The notes under the pieces were generated by a model that was not told the DNA's origin, did no database searches, and saw only the letters and a list, made by a program, of their open reading frames with translations. A stretch of 64,000 bases of DNA from Aspergillus flavus. Lineage: Eukaryota > Ascomycota > Eurotiomycetes > Eurotiales > Aspergillaceae. The position numbers and the translations under genes were made by a program. The stretch covers positions 4,774,001 to 4,838,000 of the forward strand of contig NC_092407.1 of assembly GCF_009017415.1 (NCBI RefSeq). Direction: 5' to 3'. Positions 21,929-31,940 of the stretch are shown piece after piece (within the stretch, counting starts at the first letter, position 1; each line of letters starts with the position of its first letter).

Positions 21929-23146
21929 ATGCAACTCGGCCACGCGAAACTATTCCTCTTTTTTCTGTCCCTGTTCACACCGGCTTTATCCCGGCGCATT
22001 GGTCATAAGCACACTCATGTCGCTGAGCGACAGGCTCCCGCCTGTACGCCAACTGCCGGTGGGTCACCCACTGTGGACGATGTGCCAGCCATCGAGTCAG
22101 CCATGGCTGCTTGTCCCTCTGGCACAATCATGATTCCAGCAAAGTCTACCTATCATATCAACTCTGAACTTTCTTTTGCCAAATGCTCCGGTTGCACTTT
22201 ACAAGTCGAGGGAACGCTGTTGGTGTCAGATGATACGAAGGCTTGGAGTGGCAAAGACGCCGTCTTGAACCTCGAAGACGTCAACGACGTCAGTATTGTT
22301 TCGAAAACCGGGAAGGGTGTGATTGATGGCAACGGGCAAGCCGCCTGGGACCTGTTAAACAAGGACAAGAATTACTCCCGGGTCAAATGTCTACTCTATC
22401 TCACCGGTAAAACGTCCGGCGTCACCATTTCAGGACTCACGATGAGGAATCCGCCAAATGTCTTCTCCTCAGTCAAGCAGAGTGTTACGAATGTCACCTA
22501 TTCCAATTTGATTCTCACGGCTGTTTCCAAGAGCGATGCACTGCCGAAGAATACCGACGGATTTGACCTTGGCGGCACTGGCATCCGGATGGATAACATC
22601 AAAGTTCAGAACGGCGACGACTGCATTGCCATCCAGAACGGCGCGGAAGATATCACTGTGATGAACATTCAATGCACCGGGTCTCACGGTCTTAGTATCG
22701 GTAGTATTGGCAAAACACCCGGGGAAGTCGACACCGTCAAAAATATTCATTTCAAAAACGCTAAGATGACCAAATGCTCCAAGGCAGCTGGAATCAAGAT
22801 CTACTCTGGAGGTTACGGCACAGCTGAAGTCAGCAACGTCACCTGGGAGAACGTCATGGTGGATGGTACCTCGTATGCCTTCCAGGTCCAGACCTGCTAC
22901 GGATCGGATGAGAAGGAATGCGCTTCTCAGCCTAGTACTGCCAAGCTGACGGACATTGTTGTCAAGGGGTTCAGCGGTAAAACTGATAAGGATGAGCCGG
23001 TCGCTAGCATTAATTGCCCAGCCAAGGGTACCTGTGGACTTTCGCTGACTGAGATGAAGGTGCAGTCTGCTACTGGGGGTGAGGAATACCAATGTTCTAA
23101 TGCTGGAGCTATTGGTGTCAAGTGTGCCCCGGGCGCAAGTGGATAA
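21929..23146 (+). CDS. Secreted GH28 pectinase, probably endo-xylogalacturonan hydrolase
   Basis: A 405-aa single-exon protein. The frame is open 65 codons further up, but the ATG at 21929 (MQLGHAK) gives a clear signal peptide, so I use it. The right-handed parallel beta-helix of GH28 is shown by the catalytic motifs NTDGFD (Asp210), GDDC (Asp230, Asp231) and GSHGLSIGS (His253). The fourth family motif, RIK in polygalacturonases, reads GIK here (Gly288-Ile-Lys290). Loss of this Arg, together with the KAAGIK context, matches the xylogalacturonan hydrolase group rather than true polygalacturonases. The protein would cut the galacturonan backbone of xylose-decorated pectin outside the cell. Substrate assignment is inferred from the motif, not proven. 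Confidence 0.88.
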   Translation: MQLGHAKLFLFFLSLFTPALSRRIGHKHTHVAERQAPACTPTAGGSPTVDDVPAIESAMAACPSGTIMIPAKSTYHINSELSFAKCSGCTLQVEGTLLVSDDTKAWSGKDAVLNLEDVNDVSIVSKTGKGVIDGNGQAAWDLLNKDKNYSRVKCLLYLTGKTSGVTISGLTMRNPPNVFSSVKQSVTNVTYSNLILTAVSKSDALPKNTDGFDLGGTGIRMDNIKVQNGDDCIAIQNGAEDITVMNIQCTGSHGLSIGSIGKTPGEVDTVKNIHFKNAKMTKCSKAAGIKIYSGGYGTAEVSNVTWENVMVDGTSYAFQVQTCYGSDEKECASQPSTAKLTDIVVKGFSGKTDKDEPVASINCPAKGTCGLSLTEMKVQSATGGEEYQCSNAGAIGVKCAPGASG

Positions 23147-23426
23147 GCTGCGATATTAGTGCAGCAGCCGGTCAATTCTCATGATGGCCAGGCTTGCACG
23201 AAATGCCATTCATTATAGTTCTCATGTGGTCGAAGTTGGGAACAGGAAGAGTTTTAGCTACTCCATAGTGATTTACTACTTTACCAAATTTTCAATAAAT
23301 AATAATCCCCTCTGTTGTATATACTTCCACTACTGTCAAAATATATACAGAATACCTGCATTATTGTCTGGAAATAATGCCATTCACCAGCTGTAACCAC
23401 GGAGGCCAAATGCCATGGTAAAATAA

Positions 23427-24034
23427 TCAGCAAGGAACAGGCAAAGCACCATAGATAGCCGGTGCATCGAAAAGGTCCAACTCAGCCTTGCGGCGACGAG
23501 TAAGCCCATTGACGACTTGCCCGTTGGCCTTATTCCATTGCGGCAGTTCGTCATGCGCAACCGTCGCCACATTTTCACCCTTGTTCATGCGGGCCACAAG
23601 GTCCGATTTTTGCATGTTGCCATTTCCGATGTTGAATGTCCAAGACACAAGAGCAGCGTATTGGTTATCATTTAAGGTGACTGGGTCCGCTAGGGCATTG
23701 GTGAGGGCGTCTTGGTAGGACTATTCGATAATCAGCATGTCTGTATGTACTTTAGATGTGCATGGTAATAACTCACAACCAAGTCATCAGCCAGTAGTCT
23801 GCTGGCATCTGCCTCGGACAATGGCTTAGGGTAGGTCACTTCGGAGCAGGTCGCATCGCCACAGAGGTGACCATAACCAATGGTCGGGTTGCCGAAGCCA
23901 TCGTCGTAAACGCTGGGCTGGAATGACTCAAAGCTCTTAATCAAGTTAAGACCGTTTTGGTTGACAGGAGGGCCTGTGCAGGCAACAGCAAGGGCGGGGA
24001 GAAGGACACCCAGGAACTTGAGCGAGGAAGACAT
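23427..24034 (-). CDS. Secreted GH24 (phage-type) lysozyme
   Basis: Two exons, 24034-23777 and 23720-23427, with a 56-base intron, total 552 bases for 183 aa. The start at 24034 (MSSSLKFLG) gives a signal peptide ending near AVACTG. An upstream in-frame ATG at 24115 would bury this signal, so it is rejected. The family 24 core is clear: catalytic Glu36 in IKSFESF, then YDDGFGNPTIGYGHLC with the conserved Thr/Gly-His segment, and LVSWTFNIGNGNM further on. GH24 enzymes cut bacterial peptidoglycan between MurNAc and GlcNAc. Secreted forms in fungi are thought to act on bacteria and to have come from bacteria or phages long ago. The intron shows it is settled in the fungal genome. Confidence 0.92.
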
Positions 24035-25813
24035 ATTGAGTGGTGATTCGGATATTTTCGCGTCTGGAGATCTAATTTCTTTCACGGGTATGCAGGCCTT
24101 CTTATGCTTCTCCAATCGTTGGTGACTGTCTTATTCTCCCGCTAATATCTCGTAGTGCACCCCAAAATACGAAGTAGCGCGAAGATCGATATTTCTTGAA
24201 CACGAGATCGCCCGCCCCTTGAAGCATGTAAACTCGGTGATAAGGTTCGTGATCGACATAATCTTGCGCTTGGGATACACGTAGACTACTGTATCCACGC
24301 TTCAAGTTGTCTAAAAGTTCAGTCTAACTAGCTGATCGACAGATGTCCCCTCGATACATCGTCGAGGATCTAAGCTTGGCGTCCCGCTAGAGTTCGTACC
24401 GGCCGTTGATCTTCACTTGCGTTTCTCCCTGGAGACCCTTAAATGGCTATGATCATTGTGTGGTCCCTTTGAATACGAGCTCCCAGGCACAGCCACTCCC
24501 GCGAACCGTTTAGTTGTGCTAGTTGCTCACTATGGTCCCTATTCTTAGTACAGAAACTCGGTTAATATCTTCTATGTGGTTCTAATACTAAACTATGAGC
24601 AATCGCTCTTGAATAGACGTTATTGACAGGTTAGGCTTTCAGTAGTACTGTTCTATGGCACCGATAGTTCTACATGGTCACAGCACGTCAAATACCAGTT
24701 GATAGACGGCATGGAGCAACGAGAGCCGGAGGATCCTTCAGGATGTTAGCTACCGTCAGTAGAGTAGTAAGGTAATGTGGCAAGGAGTTACAGGGCTCGT
24801 GCGGGCATCATTCCACATTTATATATGACAACGTTATCCACAGAATTACCTTCATAATATTACTCCCCAACTCTAAGATCCGGCAGCCACTTACATGTGT
24901 CCCACGGTAAGTTCCTCGGTCGGCGTCTTGGAGAAGTATTGGACAATAACGGCCAGCTGATCCCATAAAAAGTCTCCCAGTAAACACATGAACTATCTCA
25001 TGAACTGACAGCGCCGGCGTCATTGTCGGCCAACACATCTACTCTAGTCACAATTCGGGATAATTTCCTTCTAGATCGTAGGTCCTATAGGACACTCATA
25101 TACCATATTTGTTAGGAGAAGTATCTGAGAACGGTTTACTAGTATTTATTATTACAACCGGTTCAGGATTAGTGAAACCACAACATAATGTTGCTTTAAC
25201 TTACACCACTTGGATACAGTACTGTGCGTCATTATAAGAAGAGCATCTCACCCATGACTCAAACTAAGCACTCTTGATCACGAATATAGAGCATTTCTAA
25301 TAAAGATGTACTCCGTACTTCAAGTACTTAGAACTCTACTTCTTATTTACTAAGGATTGAACCATCAGCTTTAAAAGCTCATGTGACCATGGCCGGTATC
25401 TAAAATAATCACCAGGCGTAGGGCTCAAATAACCGGACCCTAAAAAAAGGGACCGGAGCTTGGATCTCGACCATCTAGCAGTTTGTTGCACGTTTTCAAT
25501 ATCGCTTCCTCATATAAATGGTTACAATGTCCCCACTACTCAAAGCCTTTTCCGTCATCACGCTTAAGCACTCATCCGGCGATGTCCCACTTGTGCAGTG
25601 CGGCGGAAATGTGGAGTCACCGGGGATGGATCTAGATAGGCCTATTAAAAGCCATGATAGCTACATTTTTGGAAGAGCTATTCCTTATAGTCATAGCAGT
25701 CAGCTGCTGGCAAATGCATTTCCCTGTAAATCAGCATGTATAAACCGCATCACTGAACTATCCACCAGGAACAACTTACTCCTCATCAACTTACTCCAGT
25801 CAGGTCCAAAATA
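24035..25813. other. Gene-poor region of about 1.8 kb
   Basis: No coding region can be supported on either strand. Short fungal-type microrepeats such as TACTCCGTACTT near 25310 are present. Confidence 0.45.
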
Positions 25814-27175
25814 ATGGCGTCCAAATTCTTCAACGTCGGAGTCATCGGCTACGGCCTTAGTGCTAAGATCTATCAAATTCCATTTATCACTACAGTCAAA
25901 AGTCTCAAGCTCTATGCTGTTGTCCAACGGACACCAAAACCGGATAATAATGCAGAATTAGGTTTTCATGGGATGAAAAGCTTCCGCAGCACGGAGTTAA
26001 ATGGTCAAAGATCATGCTGTTGACATCGTGGTGGTGACTACAGCCCCAGACTCTCATCTCGAGCTGGCGAAGCTGGCTCTGAATGCGGGAAAGCATGGTA
26101 AGTTGAACAGTTACCAGTGAACTGTTCTCGAAATAACATGTGGAACCAATCAGTCGTGGTCGAAAAGCCATTCACGCCAACGTACCAAGAAGCCCAGAAA
26201 CTCATAGATCTCGCCAAGAAACAGAGCCGATTGCTCACTGTGTATCTGAGTATGCTACTCCTACTAACCCATCTCCTCCCCAGAGGTGGTCGCTTTGTGG
26301 GAAAGACCTAATAGGAGTTTAAATATAAATAGGCCGACGATGGGACGCGGACTACCTCACACTTTCTAAGCTCATCGAAGATGGCTCCCTCGGCAGAATA
26401 GTAGATTATGAGACACGATTCGAGCGCCATGTACCTGACATTCTAGGATCCAGATGGAGAACTGAATCGATACCTGGTGGCGGGGCCATCTATGATTTAG
26501 GTGCCCATCTCATCGACCAAACAGCACAGCTATTCGGCCTGCCAAGCGGATCACCGCGTTCCTCGGCAACCAAAGAGAGGGAATCGATGGCAGCGATGAT
26601 TCGTTTACTGTGCTAATGCACTACGATGAATTCATGGCTACGGCTAAAGCAGCTGTCATAAGTCCGCAAGAAAAGCAGCTCCGATTTTGGGTTAGGGGGA
26701 CTAAAGGAACGTTCAAGAAGGTTGGTGATAGTAGCACTCGTGATTTGCGAACAAGAGCTGCTCCTAGGCTTGTCCCAGTTTTACTTCGATGTGCAAGAAG
26801 AACAGCTGAAATCGGGCATGCGTCCTGGAGACGATGGCTATGGAATCGAGCCGAGTGAGCGATATAGTAAGTAATGCACTTCTTTCAAATGGCCCGACAT
26901 AATACAGCGTCGTCACGCATTAAAGGAATGGCAGCTAATGATACTCAGGAACACTGACCTCAGTTCAACCTAATGGCGCGTTCAAGACAGAGGCCGTTCC
27001 TACTGTGGATCCACCGCTTTATACCGAATTTTATAGTAAGCTTGCAGAGGCTTTGGCTGGCGAGGGCGAGGTGTCTGTAAGTCCTGAAGAATCTGCTGCC
27101 GTTATTCGGCTTGTCGAGATCGCTGTGCAAAGCTCGAAGACTGGACGGACGTTAGATGTCGATCTTTGTTCATGA
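25814..27175 (+). pseudogene. Gfo/Idh/MocA-family oxidoreductase with two frameshifts
   Basis: The N-terminus FFNVGVIGYGLSAKIYQIPF is the NAD(P)-binding start of the Gfo/Idh/MocA family. VVVEKPFTPTYQEA (the EKP motif with the active-site Lys) and GGGAIYDLGAHLIDQ follow, and the C-terminal part ends TGRTLDVDLCS. Four introns can be fitted in frame: from about 26100 (before the EKP segment), about 26250-26332, about 26719-26784, and about 26871-26950. Two joins cannot be explained by introns: the frame moves by one base at 25991-26001 (GAGTTAAATGG) and again at about 26543 (CCAAGCGG, one A short of the expected codons). Such dehydrogenases act on sugars, inositols or related small molecules. 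As written, no full protein can be made, so it is a recent pseudogene or a sequence error at A-runs. Confidence 0.75.
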
Positions 27176-27307
27176 TGGAAGTGCGCATGATGATGCTTAT
27201 AGATACTGCTGTGAGACCATGAACCCTTTGTAATTATGAAATGGTAGACAGGGTAGTATTCTGTAGCTTCCTCAAACTGAACTAGTTCAAACTCCTTATA
27301 TGACAAT

Positions 27308-28638
27308 TCAGTCCTTCTGATTCCGTTCGGCAATAACATAAGGCGCAAAACTGGCCAGCTTTTCAGGTTTCAGTCAATTCTCGCACAGGCGATGGCTGCG
27401 CAACGATGCCTGCTCCAGCTTGAATCCATTGCTTTTCCCGTCCCTGGAAAACTGTTCGAAGGACAAGTGCGACATCCCAGGTTTCAGGATCCTCTATCAG
27501 CAAAATTGCACCTGAATAAAGCTCCCGGGGGTGCTTCTCAAGACGCCCAATACCTTCCAGTGCAGCTTGCTTTGGGATTCCAGTAGCAGTAATCGAAGGG
27601 AATAGGATATTAAATGCATCCCATGCATCCTTTCCAGGCAGCAGAGCACCTGATACGGTCGAGCCCAGGTGCTGCACACTCCCCCGAGGCCGGACAGTCA
27701 TCAAGTCGTCCACAACTACAGTGCCAGGAGAGCACAGCCTGTCCAGTTCATTTATTGCCTCTTTCACCGACAACACATGTTCAACTATTTCCTTCGGGTC
27801 ACTAACCAATGCCTCCTTGAGCTTTTTGGATTTAGTCCCCGGCCTCCTCCTGCGATCGAGTTCCAGCGAGCGGCTCCGTCGTCACCTTACCATCTCGCAG
27901 GGACATTACAAGCTCCGGGCTGAATCCAGTAGCCTGGTTGTTGCCATGAAGCAGACAAAATGAGCGGGCGGGGTTGTGATGTTGTCGTCCACATCGCAGG
28001 GTTTCAGGCATGTCCACTCTCCAAGGAAGGCTCACAGCACGAGAAGGAATGACTTTCGTATATTTCTCTGCTCTTATATCTGCCAACGCAGCCTCGACTT
28101 GTTCCACGTATTCACTTGCTCTGGTATTCGTGTCAATGGGATGTCCTGGTGATGGTTCTATGCAAGTGGTATCATCGACCAACGCAGAGAGTTCCACCGT
28201 CCCTCGCTTGTCGACTCCAGTCAGCGTAATTCTATCTGGATAAAAGACCACCTCAGTACGTGGAACCATATGACTCAGCATTGGCCATTCCCCAGTAGAG
28301 TGAGAAATCCCCCGTAGAAGTAGGGCATTGCTGAACCCGACGTAGCCATAGATTCTGGTTCCACAGTCCTCATTTGCGGAGGTGTATTCTCGCACAACAT
28401 CGGTCACTCCACCATCGATGGATCGCACTTCATCCTTTCCGTTCGTAGAAAAGGTTGCTTTCCGTCCTTCGGGGTCAATTGTCACTGACGAGCGGTTTCC
28501 GATACCCAAATACCAAACACCTGTGCGCTCGTATGCGTAGTAGTCATCGGATTTGAGCTTGGACAAAGCAGTTGCAACTCTTTGTAGGGCGTCTAGGGGA
28601 CCAGGGCGCAAAGTAATGGAGGTTGGAAGAACAGTCAT
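27308..28638 (-). pseudogene. Salicylate synthase (chorismate-binding enzyme) with two frameshifts
   Basis: The reading from 28638 covers the N-terminal domain and half of the chorismate-binding domain (KYTKVIPSRAV, FSPELVMS, TTEPLAGTRS). It then hits a stop at 27832, whereas the neighbouring frame continues with SDPKEIVEHVLSV, the typical EIVEH segment, then TVRPRGSVQHLGS and RELYSGAILL. A one-base excess near 27852 explains the jump. A second shift near 27365 separates AGAGIVAQ from the last residues EKLASFAPYVIAE. The order and motifs match the MbtI/YbtS/Irp9 type, which makes salicylate from chorismate by itself. In fungi this type is rare and normally feeds secondary metabolism. It converges with the oxidoreductase (133 bases apart) and diverges from the methyltransferase remnant. 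Confidence 0.8.
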
Positions 28639-29564
28639 CTTCTGATGAAGGCAGAATACTCGGGCCTAAAGTATAAATCATCCGGTATTCCTTAGAAAAT
28701 GGTCTAGGGAGCGTTCCACAGTGAGAGATAGCAGGGTTTATGTACCCTTTACGGACTATAGCACTTGTAGGATCATAACAAGCATGGCCTCTGGCAGGAA
28801 GGTCTGGGTGATTCGATCTCGAGAATTCCAACTGTGGCATATACCATTACCGGATTATGAGAGTTTTACCTTACTTCAAACGGTGCAAAGAAGGATCCCG
28901 TCCTTATATCACTCACGTTGCTTACTTTCCGAAACCAATGGTAGGATTAGAACGAGTCATCGCAGAACGCGTGTACGAGATGGTTTACATTCCAATTTTG
29001 GATTTTGGGTTCAGCCTTCGACGGCTTCGTTTCAGGTATTCCGGTAAAGAATGGTGAGTTTGAATGGTTTCCCTTTTCTTGATGTTGGATCTCGCTCTTG
29101 TAATTACGGGCTTTTATTCTTGAATATAGGAATGAATACCTTGCAGGTTTAATTCCCAAGGATGACTACTATCGGAGGGGAATGCATATATGATCATATT
29201 AACCAAAACCGGTTCATCCCTGCTTTTTGGCATAAATGTCGGCAGCGAACCACAACTCAATACAAATTTCAGTGGAATGTGCCAGGTTATATCAGCATCA
29301 AGGTTGACACATATGACGTTATTCTTCTACCGGATTTCCCTTGATATGCCGAGACCGAAAGTCAAATGTTATTGCCGAGTGCTATCTGGCTGATTCTTAG
29401 TGCCTATAACTAAATTTTACGTACTAGAGGATGCTGCTGATAATGTTTTATATTATGACAGATGCATATGCAAGGCATAGGTGACGTAGTATGGAGTTCT
29501 TTCAACTACTATATAACCCTAGCCTGTTACCTCTCGAGAAGTCGAACACTTATGCATATACAGC
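28639..29564. other. Divergent spacer between salicylate synthase and methyltransferase remnants
   Basis: Probably a former shared promoter. A 66-codon open stretch at 28857-29057 has no recognisable domain, and I do not call it a gene. Confidence 0.45.
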
Positions 29565-30626
29565 ATGGCTGAAACAGACAACTACCCATTAGGTCGGAAC
29601 ATATTCCACTCAGTCCGGTCTGTTCAGGGCCTTATTCTCTAAATTGAAGATCAAATAGCTCTGTTGGAGGCTAACATGAACTAGTTTGGACGCCCAACAT
29701 TTACTCTGGAGGCTTCACACAGGCTACATACTCCACCCTCGTATTCATGTCACTGATAACATGAAGATTGCCAAGCTTGGAACCGGAACAGGGTACGTAT
29801 GCTTGTATCCCAAGAATACCCACTTCTGACGTGATCTAGAGTCTGGCTCTTCGAAGGAGCAAAATACCTCCCAACGACAGCTCAGCTGGATGGATTCGAC
29901 ATCTCCGATGAGCAATTTCCTCTGAAGGAGCAGTGCCCGCCTAACCTCAGATTCGGTATCATGGATTCTTTTGTCGATCCACCAGCCTCTCTTGTTGGTC
30001 AGTATGATGTGGTACATCTTCGTATGTGGACGAGTAACTTCCGAAACCGTGATTCGGGCGTCATCATCCATCATGTCAGGGAGCTGTTGAGTGAGTTACG
30101 ACTTATCTGACTTTTTAACCTAGACACCCTCTAACATTCCTCAATCCCAGAGCCCGGAGGGTTTATTCAATGGGAAGAGGCATACCTGACCCACCAGGTG
30201 GTTGTGGTGAAAAGGCCAAGCAATTCGAGGCAGGAATGAATGCATTGTTCGATCGAGTAGGCCTTAATTACAGGTAGGTATCCAGGACACACTGCCATGT
30301 GAATGATAACAGTCGAACTTACAGAAATAAGCTGGGTACCTAATCTCTCCAAGCGAGTGAAGCAGCTTTGCTTCCTCCTCATCGAGTTTGAAAGACAGCA
30401 GTTCTAGAACAATTTGATGAACTTATGCACCAATACTTATCCCCTGGCACTCCGTGAGATCCTCCAGGGAGTTAGGCAGTCTTGTCCGTCGGAGGCAGTT
30501 ATGGAGCATGAGATTGCTCTTCAGCATCTACTCTCCGAAGAAAGAAGAAATATCGTTTACAATTGGTCTCCTACTACGCTTTTGGCTCAAAGCCCCCCGA
30601 AAGATTCGGTCTCCATGTCTGAATAG
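29565..30626 (+). pseudogene. SAM-dependent methyltransferase, degraded (LaeA-like group)
   Basis: Start MAETDNYPLGRNIFHSVR, a 67-base intron (29618-29684), then LDAQHLLWRLHTGY, the SAM motif I KIAKLGTGTGVWLFE (spanning a second intron), LDGFDISDEQFP, YDVVHLRMW and LLKPGGFIQWEE. These are the ordered motifs of the fungal class I methyltransferases of secondary metabolism. After EEAYL (about 30185) the frame changes: GCGEKAKQFEAGMNALFDRVG lies in the next frame. From about 30310 several more shifts and stops break the C-terminus (WVPNLSKRVKQ, ALREILQGVRQS in differing frames). It is therefore a clear pseudogene with more damage than its neighbours. The end is approximate. Confidence 0.72.
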
Positions 30627-31940
30627 ACTGCCGTTCCCGCTTAGTTTCAATATTGAAAATTCGTGGAGGTGAGATTCTGAAGATTACTTTTCATCGTCTC
30701 ATACCGTATACCGACCGGTTTGTCTAACAAACCCGATTAATTTGAGCGATTAATGCTACCTCTTGGGTGAGAGATGGCATAAGGTCCAGCCGATCTGCGT
30801 GGGGTTAGGGTTGCGGTGCTGTCACGCGCGATCATCCTGTCATTGGATTTCCCTTGAGGTGATGCAGAGGACTATCTACTATACAGGGTAGATAGCCTGT
30901 CAACTAAGTGGGGATACGGATGTGGGAAGAAAAGCAAGTATATATTATCTGCTTAATAGTAGATTACAATATTTTAGGACTCCTTTGTGGCTCGTTTCTT
31001 TCTGCTTACATTTGTTCTCAAATGGTTTAGGTTCCCTCTTCTTAAGTAGGGTTCTGGGATTAGGAAGACGATTACTCGGTCAAGCGATGCCTTGCCATAC
31101 CAGTTCAAGACTGCGAGAGAGACTGGTAGTATGTACGACTGGCCACTTTGTTCAGGGATCGAGTGCCCTGTGTGCCTGAAGCGCCAATTCTAGTGAATAC
31201 TGGAGTAGTGACGGGCGAATCTGACCTTTGTGGTTGGCTTACCGGCTATGCAGCTCTAGTCACACACCCTCATTGGAAGTTGTTTGGGCTAAGGTAATCT
31301 TGTGAAGTGATTCCGTCTAAGCCCCATGTCAGTTGTTAGACTAGTAATTATACTTCTGATTTCATTCCACAAAAAGTGGAATCTTATACAGAGAACTACC
31401 AGTATGACACCATAATTCAAGATATCGGTTACTAATAAGGGGTCATCTGAGGGCACGAATAACCAAGGGCATTCAAGAGGTTTCGTTGAGATTAGTCGAT
31501 CAAAGTCACGCTGGTGCACCATATACCTCTAATATCACTTGATCATGCATTTTTGACTACCAAAATTTCCAACCTTTCTGCTGACCATTCGTGCGTGTTT
31601 TCCTTTCTCTGTATGTGGACACCGGCTCGTGATGATTGATGATGGATGATGGATCACATTGCATTCTTAAGGGGCGACCTTGGTATGCGCCCCTTGCATA
31701 TAGCCCCTGAATTTTCGGCAACCACGACTGTCACGGCTGAAACTGCGGATCCTGAGATTGTAAGAGTTCGATCGAGGTTTTTACTCTCTTTGGCGCAAGG
31801 CACAATTAATAACGACCCGCAGAGGCTGCGATTGTGGTGTACAGCGTGGCCAACGGAGCAATTTAGATCGAAGACACCATAAGCTTCTGGCTGTATTGTA
31901 CAGAGCAGTTTTGCGCTTGAGCCATTAAGGCTTAAGAGGG
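30627..31940. other. Gene-poor region of about 1.3 kb
   Basis: An 85-codon frame at 30922-31179 and a 78-codon frame at 31646-31882 have no domain or signal and are not called. The right end is the upstream region of the flavin oxidase gene, with a short GATGATGG-type simple repeat near 31630. Confidence 0.45.

Noticed and set aside
26679..26872. A third frame change in the Gfo/Idh/MocA gene
   Set aside because: An intron with GT at about 26719 and CCCAG at 26784 joins the two parts in frame, so no lesion is needed here.
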